Shown piece by piece: positions 7,559-15,559 of a stretch of DNA of 64,000 bases. The notes under the pieces were generated by a model. The model saw only the letters and a program-made list of their open reading frames with translations. It was not told the origin of the DNA and did not search any database. Where the stretch lies: NCBI GenBank assembly GCA_963717155.1, contig OY970326.1, forward strand, positions 2,418,001-2,482,000. The letters are read 5' to 3'. Source of the stretch: G963717155 sp963717155 (GTDB lineage: Bacteria > Actinomycetota > Thermoleophilia > Gaiellales > JALYLC01). Position 1 is the stretch's first letter. Each line of letters opens with the position of its first letter. The position numbers and the translations under genes are program-made.

Positions 7559-9089
7559 CGCCCGGCTCGCGACCGCCACGGCGCCCCATGGCGCGCCGGA
7601 GCAGGCCGCGGAGCATCACGACCTCGTCGGCCGTGAGCAGGTGGAGCACGCGTGCGAGGATCAGGAACACGATGCCCGCGACACCGAGGGCGATGACCGG
7701 GCCGGCCGACCGAAGCAGGTACGCGACGCCCCACAGCGCTCCGGACGACACGAGCGCCGGCACGCATCTGCGAACGGTCGCGTGCGTCACGAGGCCGCGC
7801 CCGAACAGGGCGAGCCCGACGGCCACGATCCCGAGCTCGGTCAGGAAGAGGGCGATTGCGGCCCCGATCGCCCCGTTGCCGTAGTGGTTCTCGGTGTAGG
7901 GGATCAGCGCGAGGTTCACGAGCGGGTTGAAGATCGTCGCGCCCGCCAGCACCCACGTCCACGCGGTCTGTCGCTTCGCGGCGACGAGAACCTGGTTGAG
8001 CATGATGTTCACGTACATCGGCGGCACGCACAGGGCGAGCACGATCAGCACGGGGACCGACTCGTCGTACGCCGACCCGTACAGGACGTGCATCACGGGG
8101 CCCGCGGTCGCTGCCGTTATGGCACAGATCGGGATGCTCGCGACCAGCAGGAGCTCGAGCGGTTTGCGCGACTCGCGCTGCAGCTTGTCGCCGCCGTTCT
8201 CGTGGGCGGAGACGAGACGAGGGAGCCAGGCCGTCGACATCAGGGCCGGAAGGAACATGAGGCTCTGGAAGAGCTTGGTCGGGACGCCGTACCAGCCGAC
8301 GACCTCGGGTCGAGTCAGCAGCGACAGCATCACGGTGTCGATCCACAGGTAGAGCATCATGAAGACCCCGAAGGCCCAGTACGCGATGCTCTCACGCGCG
8401 ACCGAGTACAGCTCGCGCCGGTTCGTGTTGAGCTGGATGGGGATGTGCACCCGCTGCCGCATCCAGAACGCGTTCAGGATGAGCACGACGCCGGCGGTGA
8501 TCGTCCAGCACGCGACGATGCCCGTGCTGCGAAATCCGATCAGCGCGAGGATCACTCCGAGCAGGCCCTGGGACGACTTGTTGATGACATCGGACAGCGC
8601 GAGGTACTCCATGCGCTCGATCGCCTGGAACCCCGCCTGCATCGGCTCGGCGAGCAGCGTCAGGATGGTGGCCGCCGCGGCGAGGTAGAGCGCGACGCGC
8701 ATCTCGTATCCGTTGGCGGCGATCTGCGCGTAGATCAGGATCGCGGCCGCGAACACCGGTGCGAGCAGGATCCGCAACACGAGCGCGGCGCCGATCAGGC
8801 GCGAGGCGGAGCCCGGTCTGACGACGAGCTCGCGGACGAGGTAGTTCCGGGTTCCGAGGCCCAGCACGATCCCGAACACGCCGGTGACCGACCACGACGT
8901 GACGATGATGCCGACCCCGGCCGGGCCGAGCGCGCGCGGCACGACGAGCGTCCAGATGAGCGTCATCGACCACGTGATGATCTGTCCGCCGGCGAGCGCC
9001 GCCAGGTTCCGCCCCAGGCGGGGCGGCGAGCTCGGCGGCGCGGCGTCCGGGCTTGTCGTGCCGACGGTCTTGGGGGCGATCTCCACCAT
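7545..9089 (-). CDS. Polysaccharide flippase (Wzx/MATE-like)
   Basis: A 514-residue integral membrane protein with about a dozen hydrophobic helices, starting at LAALAGGQIITWSMTLIWTL after a short proline-rich cytoplasmic tail. The first repeat ends RALGPAGVGIIVTSWSVTG, typical of Polysacc_synt proteins. It would move undecaprenyl-linked EPS repeat units to the outer face of the membrane. Its start codon shares one base with the stop of the acyltransferase gene upstream (TAATG), which implies translational coupling. The C-terminal tail is basic (RRAMGRRGGREPG). Confidence 0.88.
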   Translation of the reverse strand: MVEIAPKTVGTTSPDAAPPSSPPRLGRNLAALAGGQIITWSMTLIWTLVVPRALGPAGVGIIVTSWSVTGVFGIVLGLGTRNYLVRELVVRPGSASRLIGAALVLRILLAPVFAAAILIYAQIAANGYEMRVALYLAAAATILTLLAEPMQAGFQAIERMEYLALSDVINKSSQGLLGVILALIGFRSTGIVACWTITAGVVLILNAFWMRQRVHIPIQLNTNRRELYSVARESIAYWAFGVFMMLYLWIDTVMLSLLTRPEVVGWYGVPTKLFQSLMFLPALMSTAWLPRLVSAHENGGDKLQRESRKPLELLLVASIPICAITAATAGPVMHVLYGSAYDESVPVLIVLALCVPPMYVNIMLNQVLVAAKRQTAWTWVLAGATIFNPLVNLALIPYTENHYGNGAIGAAIALFLTELGIVAVGLALFGRGLVTHATVRRCVPALVSSGALWGVAYLLRSAGPVIALGVAGIVFLILARVLHLLTADEVVMLRGLLRRAMGRRGGREPGATSA

Positions 9090-9721
9090 TACTCGAAGAG
9101 TGGGAAGCGCTGGTCGAGGGCGTAGGCCGCGGCACTCTCGGGACGCGTGCCGACCGGCCGTGCGGGAACTCCACCGACGATCACGAACGGCGCGACGTCG
9201 CGTGTGACAACCGCTCCGGCAGCGACGACGCAGCCGCGGCCGAGCGTCACGCCGGGAAGGATCGTGGCGCGCGTCCCGATCCAGACATGATCCTCGATCA
9301 CCACGCGGCGGTTCTCGACGCGGAACTCGGGATCGTCGACGCGATGCTGGGCCGTCAGGATCATGACGTCAGGCGACACGCTGACGTTGTCGCCGATCAC
9401 GAGGCCACCGCGCGCGTCGAGGCAGCAGTTGCGGTTGATGCGCGAGTGCGACCCGATCACCAGTCCACCACGCCGCATCTGGCCCGGGCCGTAGAACCAG
9501 ATGAAGCAGTTGAGGTGGATTCCCGCGCCGGAGGCCATACGGACGCCGAGGACGCGCGTGTACCAGAACCGCCGCAGGGCGAAGCTCGGCAGGTGGCAGA
9601 AGAGGTAGTTGGTGAGGTAGGCCAGCGTGCGGATCGCGAACAGCCGCAACCCGCTACCTCCCTCCTGCTCCTCGGGGATCGCGTCGGCCCGGCCCAGCCC
9701 GGGGAGATCCGACTCGCTCAC
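9089..9721 (-). CDS. Hexapeptide-repeat O-acyltransferase
   Basis: A 210-residue LbH-fold acetyltransferase. Isoleucine/valine-rich hexapeptide turns run from GLVIGSHSRINRNCCLDARG to GCVVAAGAVVTRDVAP, and the catalytic-type His is in TAQHRVDD. The N-terminal 60 residues hold a hydrophobic or amphipathic patch (LAYLTNYLFCHLPSFALRRF) that could bring it to the membrane. It most likely adds an acetyl group to an EPS sugar. GTG at 9721 is preferred because it forms a GTGA overlap with the stop of the Wzy-type gene; the longer open frame upstream is out-of-frame sequence from that gene. Confidence 0.8.
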   Translation of the reverse strand: MSESDLPGLGRADAIPEEQEGGSGLRLFAIRTLAYLTNYLFCHLPSFALRRFWYTRVLGVRMASGAGIHLNCFIWFYGPGQMRRGGLVIGSHSRINRNCCLDARGGLVIGDNVSVSPDVMILTAQHRVDDPEFRVENRRVVIEDHVWIGTRATILPGVTLGRGCVVAAGAVVTRDVAPFVIVGGVPARPVGTRPESAAAYALDQRFPLFE

Positions 9722-11205
9722 GGATCCACCGTCTCGGCACTCGCCTCTTCGCGGCGAAGCGCCGCCTGGGTGAGCCCGAGCATCGTGCCGACGACCAGCG
9801 CGACCCGGAAGTAGAAGAAGCCCTGATCCTTGTAGCCCTCGAGCACGTAGGCGAACAGGAGGCAGACGACGATCGCGCCGAACAGCGCCGCCTCTCGATC
9901 GCGAGACCGCAGGAGCCGGCATGCGCCCAGCATGCCCGCAGCGAGCACGCACCAGAAGGCGATGGCACCGAGCACGCCCATCCGCATGGGGATGTACAGC
10001 AGGCCGTCGTGCGGGATCCAGGTGATGAGCGGGTCCACATCGCGGATATCGACGATCGGGAGCGCATAGTTGATCGGCACTCCGAAGCCCTTGCCCAGCA
10101 GGCCGCCCTCGGCGATGTTCAGCTTCAGGTTCGCGTCCTCCTGCGTGCGGTACAGGTCGGACGACGCGTCGCGTGGATTGGGTGAGAACAGCGAGTGGAC
10201 CGCGACCGCAGGCTGGGCGAGCGCCCCGCTCTTGTTCCAGTAGGCGGGCAGGTAGAACGCCGAGAAGACGAGGAGGCCGGCGAGCATGCGGCGCAGGACC
10301 AGGCGTCTCTCCGGGAGCCGCACGTACGTGAGCAGCGTGAGGACGAAGAAGCAGACCCCGAGGATGAGGAACGCGGTTCGCCTGCTGTTCGCCAGGTCCG
10401 TCGCAAGCACGAACGGCAGGAACACCATCGCCGTCGTACGCAGGCGCCCCGGCATCTGGAACCACCACAGGGCGAGCACCACCAGGAGGTAGATCCCGAG
10501 GAACAGGGCCTCCTCGTGCGCGAGGACCGAGTCGGGCCGAGGGTCCATGTGGCGTACCTGGAGGAAGACCACGAGCCCCTGCACCGCCTTCAGCCCCGAC
10601 GCGAGCACGATCGCCCAGAGCGCGATGCGTAGCGAGCGCTTGGTGGTGCCGAGCCGGGAGGCCAGGAAGAAGGACGCGGCGAGATAGACGTACGGCCGCA
10701 TCTCGAGGAACGCGATCCGGCTGTCGCCGTGGTGGGCGAAGCCGACGACGAAGCCGAGCACCACTGCCGCCTCGAGGACGATCAGGCTCGTCCCGATCGC
10801 CGACCGCGGCAGGCGAGTGCTCGGCTGGGCGACGTTGATCCCCCAGATGATGAAGAGCCCGATCAGTAGGAGGTCCGACCCGTCGAGGTGCGAGGGCCCG
10901 AGGCCGCCGAACAGCGGAAGGTGGTCGGTGATGCGGTTGACGCCGCTGCCGATGTCGATCGGGGACTGCTCGATCAGAAGCGCGGGGGCCAGCACGAACG
11001 CCGGCGCGAGATCCGGGTTGCGGGCGATGATCACGGGCACGAGCAGCAGCACGAACGCCAGCACGACGATGCCCCGGCCCGTCGCGACGAGCTCGCCGGC
11101 GATCGCGCCCGCGACGAGCGTCCCCAGGAGGATGCCACCCAGCATCCGACGGCTCGGAACGCGTGGATCCATGCCGTGGCCCAGCGTCGGAGCGGAGGTC
11201 ACCAT
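9718..11205 (-). CDS. O-antigen ligase/polymerase family membrane protein (Wzy-like)
   Basis: A 495-residue polytopic membrane protein with 10-12 hydrophobic segments beginning at MLGGILLGTLVAGAIAGELV, plus a large soluble loop between about residues 320 and 390 (ALAQPAVAVHSLFSPNPRDASS and onward). This layout matches the Wzy_C O-antigen ligase/polymerase superfamily. Between Wzx and Wzz-like genes it is the best candidate for the EPS polymerase. The ATG overlaps the stop of the small membrane-protein gene and has GTGAGG placed before it; the frame remains open further upstream but without similarity. Confidence 0.8.
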   Translation of the reverse strand: MVTSAPTLGHGMDPRVPSRRMLGGILLGTLVAGAIAGELVATGRGIVVLAFVLLLVPVIIARNPDLAPAFVLAPALLIEQSPIDIGSGVNRITDHLPLFGGLGPSHLDGSDLLLIGLFIIWGINVAQPSTRLPRSAIGTSLIVLEAAVVLGFVVGFAHHGDSRIAFLEMRPYVYLAASFFLASRLGTTKRSLRIALWAIVLASGLKAVQGLVVFLQVRHMDPRPDSVLAHEEALFLGIYLLVVLALWWFQMPGRLRTTAMVFLPFVLATDLANSRRTAFLILGVCFFVLTLLTYVRLPERRLVLRRMLAGLLVFSAFYLPAYWNKSGALAQPAVAVHSLFSPNPRDASSDLYRTQEDANLKLNIAEGGLLGKGFGVPINYALPIVDIRDVDPLITWIPHDGLLYIPMRMGVLGAIAFWCVLAAGMLGACRLLRSRDREAALFGAIVVCLLFAYVLEGYKDQGFFYFRVALVVGTMLGLTQAALRREEASAETVDP

Positions 11206-11336
11206 ACGGCGAACCTCACGACCACGAGGACGAGCACCGTGAGCATGATGGCCGCCCGCATCGCGTCGTGGCTTCGCTTCTGGCGCAGCCCGAGCGTCAG
11301 GAATCCCGCCAGCAGGATCGCGCCCCACGCGGTCAC
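11199..11336 (-). CDS. Small membrane protein between Wzz-like and Wzy-like genes
   Basis: A 45-residue open frame encoding MTAWGAILLAGFLTLGLRQ, a short charged turn, then AIMLTVLVLVVVRFAVW: two hydrophobic helices with a basic loop. GGGAGG lies about 6 bases before the GTG, and the TGA stop overlaps the ATG of the Wzy-like gene by 7 bases. Codon third positions are almost all G or C, as in its neighbours. The ribosome site, coupling and composition argue it is translated. Role unknown; a small partner of the polymerase or the chain-length protein is possible. Confidence 0.6.
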   Translation of the reverse strand: MTAWGAILLAGFLTLGLRQKRSHDAMRAAIMLTVLVLVVVRFAVW

Positions 11337-11396
11337 GCGTCGCCTCCCGCGCCGCAGGCTGCGGTCAGCGACTGCGGTCCGCGCCGGCGAGGCCGA

Positions 11397-14210
11397 TCAC
11401 GAGACAGACGGGATCTTGCCGGGGAGCTCGCTCGGGCGCTGTTCACCCGACTGGCCTTTCCTCGACTCGACGGCTCGTCGCTCCTCGCGGCGACGCGCGC
11501 TCGCTGATGGACCTGCTGCGAACGTCACCTCGCTGCCGACCCACCGTGGATCGAGGGGCGGAACCCCCGGCTCGGCGGTCTTGCTGCGCGATGGTCGGAC
11601 CTCGGGAATCTCGACCTCGTAGGTTGCGAGGCCGTTGCCGGCATCGTGTACCGCGAGCACCGTGCCGTCGTGGCCGGGATCGGCAGCGAGATGCACGAGC
11701 CCTCCGACCGGCGGCTCGGACGCTCCGGCAACCTGTCGCACCGTCCAGATCGGGCGGTGCGCGCGGCCCGTTCCGTCGTTGCGCACCGCGATCACGGTGC
11801 CGCTGAACCTCGCGTCGTCGTCGACCTCCGGGGTCGCGCCGTTCTCACTCGCCGCGCCGGGAACGTCCGCCGGCGAGTCATGCCCCTGCTCGAGCACGTC
11901 GGCCCGTAGCACCGCGGCAGTCTCGTGCGGTACGGCGCCGTTCTCGGTCGTCGCCGCAACCTCGGTCGGAGGCACCTCAGGGGTACTCGGCGGGCGCGGG
12001 TTGCGCCGCCGATCGCGGGCCGCCGCTGCCTTCTTCCCGGCAGGGGTCTCGACCTCGGCAATTGCCGGCTCCTCCACCGGCACCGGCGCCGGAACGGGGG
12101 CTGCTGCCGAGACGACGGCCTCCTCGGCAGGAGACGTCTCCTTCTTCGGCGGTCGCGGCGCACGGCGACGTTCGCGGGCCGCAGCGGCCTTCTTCTCGGC
12201 AGCCGTCTCGACGTCGGGGACCGCGGACAGCTCGGCTGCCACAGGTTCGACAGCAGGCGCAGCGGGCTCGACTGCGGGCGGCGCCTCCTGCTTCGGAGCC
12301 CGTGGCGCACGGCGGCGTTCACGGGCCGCGGCGGCCTTCTTCTCGTCAGCCGTCTCGACCTCGGCGACGGGCGTCACCTCGACGGGCACCGGGTCGACGA
12401 CGGGATCCGCCACCTCGGCCGCGACCACCGGCTCAGCTGCAGCTGCCTCCGGCTTCGGCGCCCGAGGCGCACGGCGACGCTCGCCCTTCACGGCCGGCTC
12501 GACGACAGGCGGCTCGACCGCAACCGGCTCGTCGACGATAGCCGCCGGCATCTCGGCGGCAGGGGTCTCCTGCTTCGGAGCCTCCTGCTTCGGAGCCTCC
12601 TGCTTGGGCGCCCGTGGCGCACGGCGCCGCTCCGTCACTGCCGGCTTCTGCTCGGCAGCCGCCGGCTCGGAGGCAGCTGCCTCCGGCTTCGGCGCCCGTG
12701 GCGCACGGCGCCGCTCGGTCACAGCCGGCTTCTCCTCGGCAGACAGCTCGACAGCAGGAGGCGGCGTCTCGGCCTGGGCGGGTGGCGACGGCGCAGCCGC
12801 CGCTGCGAGCGGCGCCTCGACCGGCACGCGCTCGACCGAACGGGTCTCGACCTCGGCCGCGGGCGGCGCGGCATGCGGCGCCGGCTCGACGGGCGGAGGA
12901 ACCACGACGGGCCGAGGCGACGGAGCAGGCGCAGGCGCGACCGCGCGCGGGCGAGCCGGGGGATCGACCTGTGGTGGTGCAGGAGGCGGTGGCGGGAAGT
13001 CGACGAGCTCCAGGGGAGGCTCGGGCCCGGCCGCCGAGAGCAGTGCCGGAGCGGCCGCGCCGCGACTCGCGACCTGGTGGCGCGCGGACTCCCGTTCGTC
13101 GTCGAGACGGCGAGCACGCACCTCGGCCGCCGCTCGCAGCTCCGCGCCGGTGATCAGGATGACGGCGAGCAGGCTGATCAGGAATCCCGCGAACAGTCCG
13201 GCGACCGCCGCCAGCACGATGTTCTTCGGGCCCTTGATCGGAGCGGTGGGTACGCGTGGCGGATCGATCACGACGGCCTTCGCGGTGCCGGAGGGCAGGG
13301 ACGAGAGGCTGGTCGCCGCCTGGTTGTACTGCTGCGTCGCCGTGACGAGCTGCGTGCCGGCGAGCTTGCGCGCGTCCGAGAGCGTCTTCAGCTCGACATC
13401 GCACGTCGCGCTGTTGGCGGCGCTCTGGGTCGGCGTGCACGCGACGGCCCCGGGGTGCGCGTCCACGTAGTCGGTGAACGCCTTCGTGGCCGCGGTGAGA
13501 TCGGCCTGGGCTCCGACCTTCTGTGCGCGGTAGTAACCGAGCGAAGCCTTGCTCTGCGCCGCCTGCACCGTGTTGCTCTCGCTCCGGTACTCGGCGATGA
13601 GAGCCTTCAACGTGCCGGCCGCGACCGTCGGAGAGGTGGAGTGAACCGCGACGGCGAGTACCTGCGGACCGACGACCCTCGTGGTCACGGACGATGGTCC
13701 GAGCGCCTTCACGACGCGGTCAGACAGGGAGCCGGTCCCCTTCAGCTCGGCGATCAGACCCGTCGGCCCCCACCCCGCACTCGTGTGGTTCGCCAGATAG
13801 TCCTGGAGCGGTCCGCGCTTGGCGATCTGTATCCGGAAGTCGCGCGTCGTCAGCAGCTCGTTGAGCACGACCTGTGCCTGTGCCGCGGGCGGCTGGGTGA
13901 TGCCAGTGAGATCGGTGCCCTGGGTGATCGACGAGGTCTGCGGCGGCGGGTTGTCGAACCAGAGGGCGGTCGTCGACTCGTACTGCTTCGGCGCGCCCGC
14001 GACAAACCAGATGGCAACGAGCATCGCGGCCAGCGGCAGGCCGAGGAAGAGCTTCCGGTGACGACGGTACGTGTCGCGATACGGGTTGTACTTCTGAAGA
14101 GGCTCCCACCCGAACGGGGGGGACGCATCCGCGGCGCCCCGCCGACCGTTCCGACCCTTGGACCCCTGAGACTTCGTTCCACCCTCTGCACGGCCGCCGC
14201 GCCCGATCAT
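11397..14210 (-). CDS. Wzz-like chain-length protein with long disordered arginine-repeat tail
   Basis: A 937-residue protein. Residues 1-50 are basic, TM1 is about 53-72 (KLFLGLPLAAMLVAIWFVAG), an extracytoplasmic Wzz domain with coiled-coil character follows, and TM2 is about 328-355 (LAAVAGLFAGFLISLLAVIL). Wzz proteins set polymer length next to Wzy. Here, in place of a tyrosine-kinase domain, TM2 is followed by about 580 cytoplasmic residues: a proline-rich stretch, then Ala/Glu/Pro sequence with six copies of an ERRRAPRAPK-type motif, then a compact C-terminal part (FSGTVIAVRNDG to WVGSEVTF). The ATG at 14210 is chosen because a terminator-like hairpin sits just upstream; in-frame GTG 14219 and TTG 14279 are alternatives. 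Confidence 0.78.
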   Translation of the reverse strand: MIGRGGRAEGGTKSQGSKGRNGRRGAADASPPFGWEPLQKYNPYRDTYRRHRKLFLGLPLAAMLVAIWFVAGAPKQYESTTALWFDNPPPQTSSITQGTDLTGITQPPAAQAQVVLNELLTTRDFRIQIAKRGPLQDYLANHTSAGWGPTGLIAELKGTGSLSDRVVKALGPSSVTTRVVGPQVLAVAVHSTSPTVAAGTLKALIAEYRSESNTVQAAQSKASLGYYRAQKVGAQADLTAATKAFTDYVDAHPGAVACTPTQSAANSATCDVELKTLSDARKLAGTQLVTATQQYNQAATSLSSLPSGTAKAVVIDPPRVPTAPIKGPKNIVLAAVAGLFAGFLISLLAVILITGAELRAAAEVRARRLDDERESARHQVASRGAAAPALLSAAGPEPPLELVDFPPPPPAPPQVDPPARPRAVAPAPAPSPRPVVVPPPVEPAPHAAPPAAEVETRSVERVPVEAPLAAAAAPSPPAQAETPPPAVELSAEEKPAVTERRRAPRAPKPEAAASEPAAAEQKPAVTERRRAPRAPKQEAPKQEAPKQETPAAEMPAAIVDEPVAVEPPVVEPAVKGERRRAPRAPKPEAAAAEPVVAAEVADPVVDPVPVEVTPVAEVETADEKKAAAARERRRAPRAPKQEAPPAVEPAAPAVEPVAAELSAVPDVETAAEKKAAAARERRRAPRPPKKETSPAEEAVVSAAAPVPAPVPVEEPAIAEVETPAGKKAAAARDRRRNPRPPSTPEVPPTEVAATTENGAVPHETAAVLRADVLEQGHDSPADVPGAASENGATPEVDDDARFSGTVIAVRNDGTGRAHRPIWTVRQVAGASEPPVGGLVHLAADPGHDGTVLAVHDAGNGLATYEVEIPEVRPSRSKTAEPGVPPLDPRWVGSEVTFAAGPSASARRREERRAVESRKGQSGEQRPSELPGKIPSVS
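11991..12720 (-). repeat. Six imperfect repeats encoding arginine-rich ERRRAPRAPK motifs
   Basis: Inside the tail of the Wzz-like gene, near-identical segments of about 27 bases occur near 11991, 12151, 12297, 12460, 12609 and 12691. They encode TERRRAPRAPKPEA, TERRRAPRAPKQEA, GERRRAPRAPKPEA, RERRRAPRAPKQEA, RERRRAPRPPKKET and RDRRRNPRPPSTPE, in that order from the N-terminal side. A further short tandem KQEA triplet lies near 12570-12605. The spacers are acidic and rich in Ala, Pro and Val, so charge alternates along the tail. Confidence 0.8.
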
Positions 14211-14275
14211 CGTACGCACCCCCGTCCGCTGCCAGGGAGCACCTGCACGACCATCCGTCCCGTCGCGAACAAGAA

Positions 14276-14310
14276 CCAACCCGCGGCCTCGGAGTCGAGA
14301 CGCGGGTTGG
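14276..14310 (-). terminator. Intrinsic terminator or attenuator upstream of the Wzz-like gene
   Basis: CCAACCCGCG and CGCGGGTTGG form a perfect 10-bp stem around a 15-base loop. Read on the minus strand it is followed by TTCTTGTT, so it has the GC stem plus T-rich tail of a rho-independent terminator. It lies 105 bases past the stop of the Gfo/Idh/MocA gene and 65 bases before the Wzz-like start, so it may end the upstream unit or act as an attenuator. Confidence 0.6.
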
Positions 14311-14415
14311 GCGCGCGGCTATCACTGTGCAGATGCTGGCTCATAGTTCCTCTCGACGCACCGTACTGCGGTCGCCCGCGCGCGGGTGACCTGCGCTGTG
14401 CAGCTTCGTGTTGAA

Positions 14416-15507
14416 CTAGCCGATCGAGTAGGTCGGCAACGCCCGGTCTTGCGGGTCGTCACCACGCCCCGGCGGCAACCCGGTCGCGACATCTACGCGC
14501 TGTCTGCGTACGAGGGAGGAGTCGACTGCCTCGATCATGCGAACCACCTCGAGCCCGAGTTGCGCACTGGAACGTGGTTCCGCGCCGGTCCTGATCGCGT
14601 GCAGGAAGTCTTCGAGCTCGAGCCCGAGAGGCTCAGCGGCCGAGATCGGCGGGGAAACTATTGGACCTGTACGGTAACTTAGCCGGTACTCGCCGAAGCT
14701 TTCGGGATTCGGCAGCTCGACGCCGGCGTCGAAGATCCGGACAGGCTCGTTGCTGGTGTCGTCGTACACGACCATCGCACGGGATCCGACGATCGTCGTG
14801 CGCCGGAGCTTGCTCGGCGCGAGCCACGACAGCTCGACGTGTGCGACCGTGTTCGACGGGAACTCGAGGTTGATGAACGCGACGTCGGGCATGCCCGGGA
14901 GGATGCAGCCGCGGCTGAGCGCGGTCACGTGCGTGGGCGACTCTCCGAGCAGGTAGCGGAGGATCGAGAAGTCGTGAGGACCGAGATCCCACACGACGCT
15001 GACGTCGGTCTGGTGCAGGCCGAGGTTCACGCGACTCGTCGAGATGAAGTAGATCTCGCCGAGATCGCCGGCGTCGATCAGCTCCTTGATAGCCCGGACG
15101 GGCGGGCTGTACAGGAACGTGTGGCCCGGCATGAGCACGAGGTCGCGCTCGGAGGCCAGCTCGATCAGCGCGCTCGCATCACCGGACGATCCCGCGAGTG
15201 GCTTCTCGACGAACACGTGCTTCCCCGCCCGCAACGCGGCAGACGCGAGGTTGAAGTGCGTCCCGACAGGCGTGGCGATGACGACCGCGTCGACGGTCGG
15301 ATCGTCCAGGATGTCAGCGAACTGCGTCGTACCCGTGACTGCCGGGTAGCGTCGCGTAAGGGTTTCGAGGAGCTCGGGGTTCGAGTCGCACACGTAGGCG
15401 ATCTCCGCACCCGGGAGCTCTTGCATGTTGCGAACGAGATTAGGACCCCAGTATCCAAGGCCGACAACGGCCGCGCGCACGCTCTCACTCGCCGAAGGCA
15501 CCGTCAT
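14416..15507 (-). CDS. Gfo/Idh/MocA-family sugar dehydrogenase (WbpB/WlbA-like)
   Basis: A 363-residue NAD(P)-dependent oxidoreductase. AAVVGLGYWGPNLVRNM is the Rossmann start, AVVIATPVGTHF and GKHVFVEKPLA are the family signature with the conserved EKP lysine, and the C-terminal domain contains WDLGPHDFSIL. Relatives oxidise nucleotide-linked sugars at C3 or catabolise inositols. With a DegT aminotransferase and a WbpD-like acetyltransferase in the same strand, a C3 oxidation of a UDP-sugar feeding 3-acetamido sugar synthesis is the likely job. A UDP-sugar 6-dehydrogenase (WbpA) is not in the window. The 5' end is 52 bases from the glycosyl-phosphotransferase gene. Confidence 0.82.
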   Translation of the reverse strand: MTVPSASESVRAAVVGLGYWGPNLVRNMQELPGAEIAYVCDSNPELLETLTRRYPAVTGTTQFADILDDPTVDAVVIATPVGTHFNLASAALRAGKHVFVEKPLAGSSGDASALIELASERDLVLMPGHTFLYSPPVRAIKELIDAGDLGEIYFISTSRVNLGLHQTDVSVVWDLGPHDFSILRYLLGESPTHVTALSRGCILPGMPDVAFINLEFPSNTVAHVELSWLAPSKLRRTTIVGSRAMVVYDDTSNEPVRIFDAGVELPNPESFGEYRLSYRTGPIVSPPISAAEPLGLELEDFLHAIRTGAEPRSSAQLGLEVVRMIEAVDSSLVRRQRVDVATGLPPGRGDDPQDRALPTYSIG

Positions 15508-15559
15508 TTAGCTCCTATCACGAGGCGGCAGCGGACGTGCCGGGAATCGGCCACGAAGA

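Noticed and set aside
11991..12720. Regular repeats that might be taken for a CRISPR or minisatellite array
   Set aside because: Repeats stay in one reading frame, vary in spacing and encode a protein motif; there are no unique spacers and no cas genes.
14375..14386. CCCGCGCGCGGG palindrome near the end of the Gfo/Idh/MocA gene
   Set aside because: Pure GC symmetry is common by chance in this sequence and no loop or T-tract is present.
11635..14414. Two long plus-strand frames opposite the Wzz-like gene, rich in Gly/Ser/Ala or Arg
   Set aside because: Low-complexity antisense of the repeat tail; the minus-strand product has clear membrane helices and a Wzz domain.
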